Numbered from the stretch's first letter, positions 42,761 to 51,664 are shown. The stretch is DNA of 64,000 bases from Opitutia bacterium (GCA_947472765.1 CANJCM010000004.1:1-64000); one strand, 5' to 3'. Notes: generated by a model not told the origin, from the letters alone. Numbers and translations are program-made.

Positions 42761-43678
42761 ATGGCACGACCCCTCCGAGTCCAATTTGCAGGCGCGCGGT
42801 ATCACGTAATTGACCGCGGCAACTATCGACAACCGCTCTTCGCCACCAGCGGAGCGGCTCACGCGTTTGCCAAGGTACTGGACGAGGCAGCGTTGCGCTA
42901 CGGCTGGCGGCTTCACGCTCACGCGCTGATTCCGAACCACTTCCATCTCGCGCTCGAAACGCCCGACCCAAATCTCGCTGAAGGCATGCACTGGATGCTC
43001 GGGACCTTTGCCAGTCGGTTCAATCGCTTCAGACAGGAACAGGGCCACCTCTTCCAAGGGCGCTACCAGGCGCGACCCGTGGAAGACGACGGTCATCTCG
43101 TCCGACTGATCGATTACATCCACTTGAATCCGGTCCGCGCTGGCTTGGTCACGGTGGAGCGCCTGGCGGATTTTCGCTGGAGCAGCTTTCGCTCGTTCGT
43201 AAGAGGGCCCCGGCCAGTGTGGCTCACGGCGACGACGCTGCTCGAGCACCTCGGCCTGGCTGACAGTGTCGCGGGCTGGTCACGATATCACGCCGGTTTA
43301 GCCGAACTCGTCGCAGATCCGCTTCGCCTCGCCAGCGGGGACGAGTTGGTCACTCACGGGTGGGCGATTGGCAGCCCGACGTGGAGGGCTAAGCTGGCCG
43401 CCGAATTTCTGCTGCTTGATGACCCTGGCATCGCAGGCAAGGAGCGACGCGCCGCCAAAGAAGCGCGGTGGCAAAGCGAACTTCGGTTCGCTTTGGAAGA
43501 AGCCGGCAAAGCGGCACGTGATATTGCAGCAGACCCCAGAGGCGCCGCGTGGAAAGTCGCTGTCGCAGAGCACCTTCGTCGGCAGGCAGGTGCGCCTTAT
43601 CGGTGGATCGCCGACGTGCTGAACATGGGGTGCGCCTCGTCAGTCCGTGTTTACGTCTCGAAGAAAATTAACATGTAG
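42761..43678 (+). CDS. REP-associated tyrosine transposase (RAYT, Y1_Tnp)
   Basis: 305 aa. IS200-like Y1 transposase: N-terminal VQFAGARYHVIDRGN, metal-binding H60-F61-H62 in PNHFHLALE, and catalytic Y119 in DYIHLNPVRAGLV. RAYT proteins cut and rejoin single-stranded REP hairpins and are usually single-copy domesticated genes. Here the C terminus (CASSVRVYVSKKINM) and stop codon lie in the direct repeat that also occurs at 42591-42653. REP hairpins flank the gene and lie 7 kb away. It is intact and may be active. Confidence 0.93.
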   Translation: MARPLRVQFAGARYHVIDRGNYRQPLFATSGAAHAFAKVLDEAALRYGWRLHAHALIPNHFHLALETPDPNLAEGMHWMLGTFASRFNRFRQEQGHLFQGRYQARPVEDDGHLVRLIDYIHLNPVRAGLVTVERLADFRWSSFRSFVRGPRPVWLTATTLLEHLGLADSVAGWSRYHAGLAELVADPLRLASGDELVTHGWAIGSPTWRAKLAAEFLLLDDPGIAGKERRAAKEARWQSELRFALEEAGKAARDIAADPRGAAWKVAVAEHLRRQAGAPYRWIADVLNMGCASSVRVYVSKKINM

Positions 43679-43690
43679 CGCCCTGACCCC
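43627..43690. repeat. Direct repeat right of the RAYT gene, includes its stop
   Basis: 64 bases with few differences from 42591-42653. It encodes the last 15-17 residues of the transposase, including the TAG stop in TGTAGCGCCCTG. It also carries the TTAACATGTAGCGCCCTGA half of the REP hairpin. Confidence 0.85.
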
Positions 43691-43714
43691 ATATCGCGGC
43701 GGCCGATCGGGCAA

Positions 43715-44239
43715 TTATCTCGGTGGCGACTTCGAACGCGTCACGCGAACGAGCCACGCGTCGAGTTCCGCTGGATCAAGAACCCCGCTCCGGCCCGCAG
43801 CCTGATGGTCCGCCTCGAAGAAGTAGGCCCGCGGCAATTCCCCGCGCCACTCCGGATCGACGCTGTACCGGATGCGCTCCGCGAAATCGTCCGCAAACGC
43901 CCATGACTCGATCGCGCCGAGGCGCAACGGCGCGAGGGAACGCGCCACCTTGGCGTGCTCGTTCGGGCCGTCCGCGGCCACAAGGGCGATCGGGACCTGC
44001 GGATAGCGCGCGTGGATCGCGGTCAGGAGCACGATGTCTTCCTTGCAGGGCGCGCAGTGCAGCGACCAAAAAGCCAGGATGAAAGGCCGTCCGCGATTGG
44101 CTTCGCGAATCACCGCGAGACTGCCCGGTCCAAACGGCTTGAGCGTCGGACGCGGCGCAGTCGCCGCTCCAAGCCCGGCGAGCATCGCGACGAGCAGCAG
44201 CGGGATCCAACGAAGACAGATTCGCCGGATGCGTTTCAT
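43715..44239 (-). CDS. TlpA-like exported thioredoxin-fold protein
   Basis: 174 aa, membrane-anchored or signal peptide (RIRRICLRWIPLLLVAMLAGLG), thioredoxin motif C62-A-P-C65 in FWSLHCAPCKED, VPIALVAAD after it. It probably reduces or oxidises cysteine pairs in the periplasm or delivers electrons to metal-site proteins. The ATG overlaps the stop of the CxCC propeller gene by four bases, so it is translationally coupled to it. It is the last gene of the operon that begins with a small Cys protein and a TonB receptor; a role in maintaining the propeller's CxCC cysteines is an inference. Confidence 0.85.
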   Translation of the reverse strand: MKRIRRICLRWIPLLLVAMLAGLGAATAPRPTLKPFGPGSLAVIREANRGRPFILAFWSLHCAPCKEDIVLLTAIHARYPQVPIALVAADGPNEHAKVARSLAPLRLGAIESWAFADDFAERIRYSVDPEWRGELPRAYFFEADHQAAGRSGVLDPAELDAWLVRVTRSKSPPR

Positions 44240-45441
44240 GGGAAGGGGGTCACCGACAGCGGCCGCAGTCGCGTATTCCAGAACACATGGAATCGGCCTT
44301 TCCAGATCAGCAGCCGAGGATGATCCGAGGCCCCGTCGGCCGCCGTCAGCGCGACCTCCTGCCAGGTTTCCCCGCCGTCGGGCGACCGCAGCCCGCGCAA
44401 CTGCGAGCGGGTGCCATCGAATTCCTTCCAGACGACAGCCACCTCGCGGCCGAGGACGGCGACATCGGGACGCTCGGCCGTCTTGCCGCCAATCTTGCGC
44501 AGGCCCTCGACCCGTCCCTCACGCGGCCGGCCGTAGAAAACCCCAGGGGCTGCCGGCGAGGCCGTGAACCACACCGCATGACGGGTCCCATCGTCCGCGA
44601 CGGCGAGGGCCGGCCCTTGGTGCGGACACGCATCGATCGCCCAGCCATCGAAGGAGGCACGCTCCATCGGACCGGCCCGACCGTCCGGAGTGATCACACC
44701 GATCGCATGGTCGCGCAGGTTCGGCTCGAAGATGTGCCGCCAGAGCGCGACGACGCTTCCGTCCGGCCGCGGCACAAGTCCGATCCGGCAGCACTCGCAA
44801 CTATGGTCCGCGAGTTTGGTGTCGGTGCCGAAGCTCTTCCCGCGATTGTCCGAGATGGCGAAGTAGATGGCCGCCCCGCGATACGCGCCGGGACCGGCTG
44901 CCGGCGCCGCCACCTGATCCCGCTTGTCCACCCATGCCACCACCACGCGACCGCGCACATCGACCGTCAGCGCATCGAAGCGGTGCGTAATCACCTGGCG
45001 ATCGTGATGCACCGTCTGCGGTGCCTCGAAAGTCAGGCCCCCGTCGAGCGAACGCGTGAAGCGAATCTCCCCGGTGTAGGGCTTCGCCATCGGACGGGTC
45101 CACGTGACGTAGATCTCGCCCTGCGGCCCGAGCGCGATCTTGGGGCGGGCATCCGCGCCGGCGTCGGTCGGCTCGCTCTCGCGGCTCACGGCGACGGGAG
45201 CGGACCACGATTTTCCCAGGTCGCGCGAACGGCTGACGGAAACACCCGCCGCGGTCTTGTGCGCGGCCCAGAGCGTGCCCTGCGCATCGAAGGCGGCCGT
45301 CGCGCCGAGATCGACGAGGCCCGGCGAACCGGGCGTCGGATCGCCGTGTCCGGCGTGTTGCATCGCGCCGGGCTCGGCCGCGGACACGGAACGCGCGAGG
45401 AGCAGGAGCGACGTGAGTGCTGCAAGGGTCGTGAGTCTCAT
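44236..45441 (-). CDS. Exported beta-propeller with CxCC motif, copy 2
   Basis: 401 aa, signal peptide, then a His-rich start (MQHAGHGDPTP), BNR-type blades (SRSRDLGKSWS, TRSLDGGLTFEA) and a propeller core (GRVVVAWVDKRD, DNRGKSFGT). Cysteines C215, C217, C218 (HSCECCR) and C272 (DACPHQG) match the pattern in the other two copies. No sialidase active-site set is obvious. It follows the TonB receptor by about 20 bases and overlaps the thioredoxin-like gene. Possible function: periplasmic or surface metal binding, or electron transfer; unproven. Confidence 0.8.
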   Translation of the reverse strand: MRLTTLAALTSLLLLARSVSAAEPGAMQHAGHGDPTPGSPGLVDLGATAAFDAQGTLWAAHKTAAGVSVSRSRDLGKSWSAPVAVSRESEPTDAGADARPKIALGPQGEIYVTWTRPMAKPYTGEIRFTRSLDGGLTFEAPQTVHHDRQVITHRFDALTVDVRGRVVVAWVDKRDQVAAPAAGPGAYRGAAIYFAISDNRGKSFGTDTKLADHSCECCRIGLVPRPDGSVVALWRHIFEPNLRDHAIGVITPDGRAGPMERASFDGWAIDACPHQGPALAVADDGTRHAVWFTASPAAPGVFYGRPREGRVEGLRKIGGKTAERPDVAVLGREVAVVWKEFDGTRSQLRGLRSPDGGETWQEVALTAADGASDHPRLLIWKGRFHVFWNTRLRPLSVTPFP

Positions 45442-45461
45442 GGACGGAGTCGTGGTGAGGC

Positions 45462-47648
45462 TTACCAGCGCGTTTCCACCCCGGCGTAGAAGGCCCGGGG
45501 AAGGCCCGGGCTGAAGACGGGCGTGTTGGAGGAGACCGACGCGCTGTCAGCAAAGCGCCGGTCCAGCGCATTGATGACGCGGCCGAAGGCGGACCAGTGG
45601 CGGGAGAAGGCAAAACTCGCCCGCAGGTTGAGCAAGTCGTGTCCCGGATATTTGCCGAACACCGCCGAGTTGCCCGCCTCGAGCCAGTAGGAGCCGATGC
45701 GAATCCACTCCACCTGCGCCATCGTTCGCCCATTCGGGACCCACGTCAGCCGCGTGTTGGCCAGCACGCGGGGCGCCGACTCGATCTCGCGACCGCTGAA
45801 GTTCGCTGTCGCCGTCACCCAGTTGAGGTAACGGTGCCGGGCGTACGAGAGTGCGGTGTCGAGCCGGAGCTGCCGCCCGAGCGCGACACCCAGGCCCGCT
45901 TCGAAACCGCGGTGGCCGGTCTTGCCGGCGTTGACGTTGGTGCTGATGTTGGTGGCGAGGTCGCGCTGGCTCACGAGGTCGTCGCGCTTCACGAGATCGT
46001 ACGCGACGAAGTCATACGACCAGTTCGCCACGGTACCGCGCAAACCCACCTCCATCTGCTCGGCCTTGATCGGCCGGAGCCCGAGGAGCAGGCCCGCCTT
46101 GGCCACGGCGTTGACCGCCGAGGCATCGTTGCCGGCGCGATAGAGCTGACCCTCGGAAGGGGCGCGGAAGCCCTGGTTGTACGACGCGAACAAGTGCGCG
46201 CCGCCGCCCAGCGCATACGTGGCGCCCAGCTTGGGACTCAGCCGCGCGAAGTCGGAGGAGTCCTGCGCCACCTGTCCGTAGTAGCGCGTGGCCCCGAGGA
46301 CGCTGGCCTGCACCGGGCCCGCCGGCAGGTGATTCCTCATCTCATAGGAGAGCGAATCGTAGCGCAGTCCGGCCGTCACGCGCAGCGCGCGCGTCGGGGA
46401 GAATTCCAGGTGGCCATAGGGCGAGGCGCTCTGGAACGTGACATGATAGTCGTAGATCCGGGTGCCGCGCGTGAAGGCACTGTAGACGGTATTCGCGCCC
46501 GATCCGGAGCGGGTCACGAGCAGGTTGTCCTCGCGCCGCGAACCGGGGCTGTGATCGAAATCCACGCCGGTGATGAAGCGCGTGCGGAAGGCGGGAAGAT
46601 CCTTCCGCCACTTCGCCAGCACGCCGTACGAGACGTTGTGGCCAACCTCGATCCGCGGGTCCGAGCTCAGGTTGAACGTGCCGTTCAGCTCCATGCTGTT
46701 GTCGCGAAAATACGGCGTGAACGAGAGCAAGCCCGTGCCAAGAGTCTGCGCGTACTCGACCGAGATCCGCGCCGCGCTGACCTTGCGGTAGGCGATCGAG
46801 AGATTATTCCGCGTCGGATGGTCGCGGTAATCGGCGAACGGCAGCGCGGAGTTGGCGCCGGTCTCCTGATCGATTTTGGAGACGCCGACGATCGCCTTGA
46901 CCGTACCGTTCGCACCGACGCGGCGATCGAGCCGGAAATTTCCGCTCTGGCGATCGTAACCGGTGCGATCGCGCCAGCCGTCGGTGTGGGTGACGTTGAG
47001 GTCGGCGCGAAATGCACCTTCAGAGACGGCATGTCCTCCGCTCAGCATGAGGCGGCGCGTGCCGAACGCGCCGAGTTCCCCGGAGAGCGCGAGCTCCGAC
47101 TGTCCGCTCGGCGCACGGGAGAGGATGTTTACGATCCCGCCGATCGCATCGGAACCGTACAACGCGGTGCCGGGTCCGCGGACGACCTCGATGCCACCCG
47201 CCATGGGAATATTCACCTCGTAAAGCGCGTTGTGGTTGAAGAAGCCCGTCGCGCGGATCGGGATCCCGTCCTCAAGGAAGAGATACACCGGGCTCGTGGT
47301 GAACGGCTGGCGGATGGCGGTGGTGTGGCCCTCGCCGTTGGTGACGGCGACGGCGACGCCGGGCACCTGGCCGAGCAACTGACCCGGATGGAGCGGGGCC
47401 GTCTGCCGGATCGAGTCCGGGCTGATGGCGCCAATCGAGGCGGGCGTTTCGACCAGCAACGCGCGCTCGCGCGTGCCGGTGACGGTGATGGGATCGAGGG
47501 AAATAGCGCCGGAGGTCGCGCCCGCAGGCGGCGCGGCACCCTGGCCGAGAGTGGCGCCCGGCGAGCCGAGCGCAAACACGGTCGCGAGGCCAAGGGTCCG
47601 CGACGAATTGAGAAGAAGGGCAGGAAACGAAATATTGAGACTTTTCAT
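45462..47648 (-). CDS. TonB-dependent receptor, metal-type candidate 1
   Basis: 728 aa, signal peptide, a TonB-box-like region (LDPITVTGTRE), plug (PASIGAISPDSIRQTAPLHPGQLLGQVPGV, FLEDGIPIRATGFFNHNALYEV, VVRGPGTALYGSDAIGGIVN), then a 22-strand-type barrel ending in VETRW. It imports a ligand across the outer membrane with TonB energy. It resembles the OprC/PfeA-type group only in overall length and plug; a copper or siderophore ligand is inferred from context. It is the second gene of a four-gene minus-strand operon: small Cys protein, receptor, CxCC propeller, thioredoxin-like. Confidence 0.85.
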   Translation of the reverse strand: MKSLNISFPALLLNSSRTLGLATVFALGSPGATLGQGAAPPAGATSGAISLDPITVTGTRERALLVETPASIGAISPDSIRQTAPLHPGQLLGQVPGVAVAVTNGEGHTTAIRQPFTTSPVYLFLEDGIPIRATGFFNHNALYEVNIPMAGGIEVVRGPGTALYGSDAIGGIVNILSRAPSGQSELALSGELGAFGTRRLMLSGGHAVSEGAFRADLNVTHTDGWRDRTGYDRQSGNFRLDRRVGANGTVKAIVGVSKIDQETGANSALPFADYRDHPTRNNLSIAYRKVSAARISVEYAQTLGTGLLSFTPYFRDNSMELNGTFNLSSDPRIEVGHNVSYGVLAKWRKDLPAFRTRFITGVDFDHSPGSRREDNLLVTRSGSGANTVYSAFTRGTRIYDYHVTFQSASPYGHLEFSPTRALRVTAGLRYDSLSYEMRNHLPAGPVQASVLGATRYYGQVAQDSSDFARLSPKLGATYALGGGAHLFASYNQGFRAPSEGQLYRAGNDASAVNAVAKAGLLLGLRPIKAEQMEVGLRGTVANWSYDFVAYDLVKRDDLVSQRDLATNISTNVNAGKTGHRGFEAGLGVALGRQLRLDTALSYARHRYLNWVTATANFSGREIESAPRVLANTRLTWVPNGRTMAQVEWIRIGSYWLEAGNSAVFGKYPGHDLLNLRASFAFSRHWSAFGRVINALDRRFADSASVSSNTPVFSPGLPRAFYAGVETRW

Positions 47649-47649
47649 G

Positions 47650-47680
47650 GCTGGAGGGCCGGTGATTGCACCGGCCGGGC
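47650..47680. repeat. Hairpin just before the receptor gene
   Basis: TGGAGGGCCGGTGATTGCACCGGCC, a family C-type hairpin in the short spacer before the receptor start. It may be part of the leader. Confidence 0.45.
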
Positions 47681-47769
47681 GCGCCGATCGGCGCGAATAG
47701 TCCGAGTCGGGTCGGACCGGGGATGGGAAAGCGTCACCCGGACGGGAGACGCGCTGAACAGCGAACGCG

Positions 47770-48153
47770 TTAAACGCGCGGCGGTGTCAGCAGCGGAGCC
47801 GAGGGCTCCACACCATGAAACGTGAATTCCCCGAGGGCAAAAGTGACACTGGCGGGCTTCGCGATGACGACCGGCGAAGCAGGCAGGTACACGAGCACCG
47901 TCTTGCCCGGCAGGCGCGCCTCCGTGGCCTGACCCGTTTCATCGTGCTGCTGCTTGGCGGCGGAGATCGCCTCACACAGGGTGCAGCGTCCCTCGGGGCT
48001 GAAGGTCTGCGCCAACGCGTCCGCGACGGACATCGTCTCGACATTCGTCGCCATCATCCGAGCCCAGGCGAACGCCTGCACCAAATCCCATTGGCTCCCC
48101 GTGGCGAAGAGCCAGGCGGCCAGCGTCAGGACGATGGGAAGTTTTCGATGCAC
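47770..48153 (-). CDS. Small exported CxxC protein
   Basis: 127 aa with a GTG start at 48153. Signal-like N terminus (VLTLAAWLFATGSQ), then a helix (FAWARMMATNVETMSVADALAQTF) and CTLCEAISAAKQQHDE with a CxxC pair, then a low-complexity tail. Similar small proteins occur in Verrucomicrobia next to metal receptors, but I do not know a family name. It lies 121 bases before the receptor gene, in the same direction. A metal-sensing or periplasmic chaperone role is inferred only from the CxxC and position. Confidence 0.6.
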   Translation of the reverse strand: MHRKLPIVLTLAAWLFATGSQWDLVQAFAWARMMATNVETMSVADALAQTFSPEGRCTLCEAISAAKQQHDETGQATEARLPGKTVLVYLPASPVVIAKPASVTFALGEFTFHGVEPSAPLLTPPRV

Positions 48154-48228
48154 GACCGCGCACGAATGAGCCGCCGTCGGCCGGAAGGCAAGGCGCGGAA
48201 CGGATCCTAGCGGAAAGTCGTCAACGCC

Positions 48229-49203
48229 TCATGCCTTCGTGGCGTGCTCGTGATCATGCGTCGGCGGCACGACCGCGGCCTGCGCATCCAAGGCCGACTT
48301 CAATTTGCGCGTCAGCGCATCGACGGCGCCGCGGCCCCAGTAATGCAGAAACAGCATCCGCGGCTCCTCGTGCGTCATGTGGGAATGGATCGCGACGATG
48401 TTGATGCCCGAACCGCGCAGCGATTTCAGGACGGGCTGCAATTCGTCTTCGAGCACGGCAAAGTCGCCGTCGACGACGGCGTTGTCGTCCGTGCCCGCGT
48501 AGGCGGCCCAGGTGTTCACGCCCATTTCCTTCGTCATGAGACAGCCGCACGGCATCTTCACTTCACGGCCGAGCACGACCTTGAACATGCCGTTGTTGGC
48601 CTGGCCCTTCGTGCCGAGAATCTGATCGACGGCGGTGCCGGTGATCGCGTTTTTCGCCGGCGCGAAGCCCGTGCCGAAAATCTTCCCCGGCTGCGGCTGT
48701 ACCGTGCGAATGGCCTTCTGCTGCGCCAGCGCGGCCTTCACGCCGGCCGCCATCTTGTCGAGCGTGCCCTCGCCGCCGAGGTGCATGAAGTACACGCGGG
48801 GTTGATCGAAGAAGAAATGGTTGTGCAGCGCTGTCACACTGAGTCCGGCGTCGAGGGCCGCGGACATCACGGGATTCACCTCATCCTCGAACAACACCAA
48901 GTCACCCGCGATCATCACCTCGGACGTGCCGCCCGCGCTGAACGCGGCCCAGCTCGTGAGCCCCATGAACGGCGGCATGGTCCAGCCGTCGACAGCGATC
49001 GGCAGATCGTTGCGCGGCTGGGTGACTTTGAACACGCCCTCCGCCTCGGTCCACGTGCCCTTCAATCCGGTGTCGGCTTCAATCTTGGCGGTATCAAGCG
49101 CAGCGCGAACATTCGCGGCGCTGAGTGCGACGGCCGCCAGCACCGCGATGGAAACGGAGCGGAGGCGGACGCCGGCAAACGGGAGTTTCAGGTTCATCGT
49201 CAT
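48229..49203 (-). CDS. Exported DUF1259 (LppY/LpqO) protein
   Basis: 324 aa with a signal peptide (SAANVRAAL). Two repeated DUF1259 units: FMGLTSWAAFSAGG, ALHNHFFFDQPRVYFMHLGGEG in the first; VNTWAAYAGTDDNA, AIHSHMTHEEPRMLFLHYWGRG in the second. The paired His residues suggest metal binding. The C terminus is HDHEHATKA. The gene is 75 bases upstream of the small CxxC gene on the same strand, so it may belong to the same operon. Function unknown; the family is common in actinobacteria and environmental bacteria. Confidence 0.85.
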   Translation of the reverse strand: MTMNLKLPFAGVRLRSVSIAVLAAVALSAANVRAALDTAKIEADTGLKGTWTEAEGVFKVTQPRNDLPIAVDGWTMPPFMGLTSWAAFSAGGTSEVMIAGDLVLFEDEVNPVMSAALDAGLSVTALHNHFFFDQPRVYFMHLGGEGTLDKMAAGVKAALAQQKAIRTVQPQPGKIFGTGFAPAKNAITGTAVDQILGTKGQANNGMFKVVLGREVKMPCGCLMTKEMGVNTWAAYAGTDDNAVVDGDFAVLEDELQPVLKSLRGSGINIVAIHSHMTHEEPRMLFLHYWGRGAVDALTRKLKSALDAQAAVVPPTHDHEHATKA

Positions 49204-49368
49204 ACCCTGGCCGCGGCCCCCGACGGAGCAACTGGTTCCCGCCGGACGAGGCCGCCGCGATCGTCCAACGTTTTCCCCTGACTGGCGCGCAGCGGCCTGC
49301 CATTAACCTAGGATGCCCCGACCCGATCTGACACTGCCACCGCCGGCGGCCACCCGGCGGTCGCGCCG

Positions 49369-50709
49369 ATGAGCCGGTTCCTCGGCGCCCGTTCCGCGCT
49401 CTCGTGTCTGGGCGCCGCCGTCGCCTGCGTCGCCACGGTCACAGCGGGGGCGCAAGGCCAGCCGGACTATGAGCGATCGCCCATCAACTACTCCCGGTCC
49501 GCCCCTCATGACGAAGTGGCGCAACTGCTTTCGCGGCTCTCCCGCCATGAAGTCACCCTGACCGGATCGGACCGCGACATCCTTCGCACCCTCTTGCGGG
49601 AACTGCGGATTCCGATCGCCAGCCAAATCGTGGTTTTCTCGCAAACCAGCCTCCAGGCGCGCCTCATCCATCCGCAGAACCCACGCGCGATTTATTTTTC
49701 CGACACCGTCTATGTCGGCTGGGTGCCGGGCGGAGTGATTGAGGTGGCCGCGATCGATCCGGAGCTGGGCCCGGTTTTCTACGGCTTCAATCCGGCCGAA
49801 GCGCGAACCGGACGCCGGACCTTCGTGCGCGAGTCGTCCTGTCTGCGCTGCCACGGGGGTAATCAGTCCGGCGACATCCCAAGTCTCCTCGCCCGCAGCG
49901 TCTACGCCCAGGCAAATGGCCGGCCGATGGACCGATATGGATCGGTGGCGATGGATGATCGGACTCCTTTCGACCAGCGTTGGGGTGGATGGTACGTCTC
50001 GGGTTACATCGGCCAGACGGCGCATCGGGGCAATGCGTTCGGGCGCGAACGTGGCGATCAACTCATCTTCAATCCGAGTGAGCGGCGGCCCGCGGACCTG
50101 ACGGAGTTCTTCGACCCGTCGCCGTACCTCGCGGCGACGAGCGACGTCGTGGCTCTGGCCGTTTTCCAACACCAAGTCGCCCTGCACAATGTCCTGACCC
50201 GGGCGGCCCATGGATTTCGTCGCGCGCTAGCGAGCCAGCAATCCCTGCAGCGGGCGCTCCATGAGCCGGAGACCGCGGAAGCCACCTACACGAGCACCCA
50301 GAGCGCCCTTGCCGCTGCCGCCGAGGACGTGCTCGACGGATTGCTCTTTCGTAATGCGGCGCCGCTGCCGGCCGGCGTACACGGCAGTGCCGCGTTTCGG
50401 GAGGCGTTCGCCTCCGGTGCCCGACGAAGCCAGGAGGGCCAATACCTCAAGGATCTCGCGCCGCAGGGACGACTGTTCGCCAACCGGTGCAGCTTTCTGA
50501 TTTACTCCGACTCATTCGCGACTCTGCCGCTGACATTGAAAAATCGCGTCCTCGATCGCCTCGGAACGATCCTCCGAGACGGCGATACCTCCGGGCGTTA
50601 CGCCTACCTCGACGCCGACGAACGTCACCGGATTCTGGCCGTGCTGCTGGAGACGCTCCCGGGGTTTCGAGGGACGCTCGACGCGAGTGTCCGGTCACCA
50701 AACCGGTAA
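49369..50709 (+). CDS. Exported one-haem (CxxCH) protein, unknown function
   Basis: 446 aa with a signal peptide (ALSCLGAAVACVATVTAGAQG). One haem c motif C158-L-R-C161-H162. Surrounding segments (EVAAIDPELGPVFYGFNPAEA, and YAQANGRPMDRYGSVAMDDRTPFDQRWGGWYVSGY) are typical of a planctomycete/verrucomicrobial protein family whose role is not known. It is divergent from the DUF1259 gene. An electron-transfer role is likely from the haem site, but the partner is unknown. Confidence 0.75.
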   Translation: MSRFLGARSALSCLGAAVACVATVTAGAQGQPDYERSPINYSRSAPHDEVAQLLSRLSRHEVTLTGSDRDILRTLLRELRIPIASQIVVFSQTSLQARLIHPQNPRAIYFSDTVYVGWVPGGVIEVAAIDPELGPVFYGFNPAEARTGRRTFVRESSCLRCHGGNQSGDIPSLLARSVYAQANGRPMDRYGSVAMDDRTPFDQRWGGWYVSGYIGQTAHRGNAFGRERGDQLIFNPSERRPADLTEFFDPSPYLAATSDVVALAVFQHQVALHNVLTRAAHGFRRALASQQSLQRALHEPETAEATYTSTQSALAAAAEDVLDGLLFRNAAPLPAGVHGSAAFREAFASGARRSQEGQYLKDLAPQGRLFANRCSFLIYSDSFATLPLTLKNRVLDRLGTILRDGDTSGRYAYLDADERHRILAVLLETLPGFRGTLDASVRSPNR

Positions 50710-50754
50710 ACGTCTCGACCACCGCCTGGAATGCCGAACTCCACGCAGGCAGAC

Positions 50755-50879
50755 GGGGTCAGGGCGCTAGATGTTAATTCACAACCTCGGTCAGGGTCTA
50801 TGCCCTGAGGAATTAACATGTAGCGCCCTGACCCCCTGCCGCCCGTGCCCGAGGAATTAACAAGTAGCGCCCTGACCCC
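50755..50879. repeat. Cluster of three REP units
   Basis: GGGGTCAGGGCGCTAGATGTT (from 50755), AATTAACATGTAGCGCCCTGA (from 50811) and AATTAACAAGTAGCGCCCTGA (from 50855); the first faces the opposite way from the other two. They match the REP hairpin next to the transposase gene 7 kb upstream. They fill the space between the haem-protein gene and modB. Confidence 0.88.
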
Positions 50880-50959
50880 GTCCCGCCCGGCCCCCGTCCC
50901 GCCCGGCGCGGAAAAGTTCTTCCTCGGAACCTCGGTCAACCGCTACAAATCTCCCTGCC

Positions 50960-51664
50960 TTGTCCGACCCCGCTTCCACCTTCCTCAGCGTGCCCGCGCC
51001 GCTCTGGCAGTCGCTCTGGCTCACGCTGCGGCTCGCGTTCATCACCACTCTCGCGCTCGGCGTGCTGGGCCTGCCGCTGGCCCACTGGCTGAATACCACG
51101 CGCCAGCGCCTGGCGCCGGCCATCGAAACGCTCGTCGCACTGCCCATTGTGCTTCCGCCAACGGTAATCGGTTTCTACCTGCTCGTCGCGTTTTCGCCGC
51201 AGCATCCACCAGGCAGTTGGTGGCGCGACACGGTCGGCACCTCGCTCGCGTTCTCGTTCACCGGTCTCGTGATCGCGTCGGTCTTCTACTCGCTGCCATT
51301 CGCGGTGCAGCCGTTCCAAGCCGCGCTCCGCGGGGTACCGCGCGAGTTGCTCGATGCCGGCGCGACGCTCGGAGCCACACCGATGCGCGTGTTTCTGCGC
51401 CTGCACGCCCCGCTCGCGTGGCGCGGGATCGCCGCCGGCCTGACGCTCGGCTTCGCCCACACCCTCGGCGAATTCGGTGTCGTCCTCATGATCGGCGGCT
51501 CGATCCCCGGCGTCACCAAGGTCGCCAGCATCGCGCTCTACGACGAGGTTCAGGCCCTCGCCTACCCGCAGGCCCACGCGTTCGCCGCGACGCTGCTCGT
51601 CATCTCCTTCATCCTGCTGCTCGGCGTCACGCTGTTGCAGCGCCGGCGACCGCCGATAGTTTGA
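50960..51664 (+). CDS. modB: ModB-like molybdate ABC permease, orphan
   Basis: 234 aa with a TTG start at 50960; no ATG is available upstream in frame. Five to six membrane helices, IVLPPTVIGFYLL and the EAA-type loop LDAGATLGATPMRVFLRLHAPLAWRGI are diagnostic for ModB. LGEFGVVLMIGGSIPG is also typical. Neither modA nor modC is next to it; the CxCC propeller gene starts five bases after its stop. It might work with a binding protein and ATPase coded elsewhere, or with the neighbouring metal genes. Low similarity of the 5' end to other ModB proteins leaves the exact start open. Confidence 0.85.
   Translation: MSDPASTFLSVPAPLWQSLWLTLRLAFITTLALGVLGLPLAHWLNTTRQRLAPAIETLVALPIVLPPTVIGFYLLVAFSPQHPPGSWWRDTVGTSLAFSFTGLVIASVFYSLPFAVQPFQAALRGVPRELLDAGATLGATPMRVFLRLHAPLAWRGIAAGLTLGFAHTLGEFGVVLMIGGSIPGVTKVASIALYDEVQALAYPQAHAFAATLLVISFILLLGVTLLQRRRPPIV

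Noticed and set aside
45597-47825. Plus-strand frame opposite the TonB receptor (742 codons)
   Set aside because: Its translation is Arg/Val/Gly-rich with no family features, while the minus-strand frame is a full receptor.
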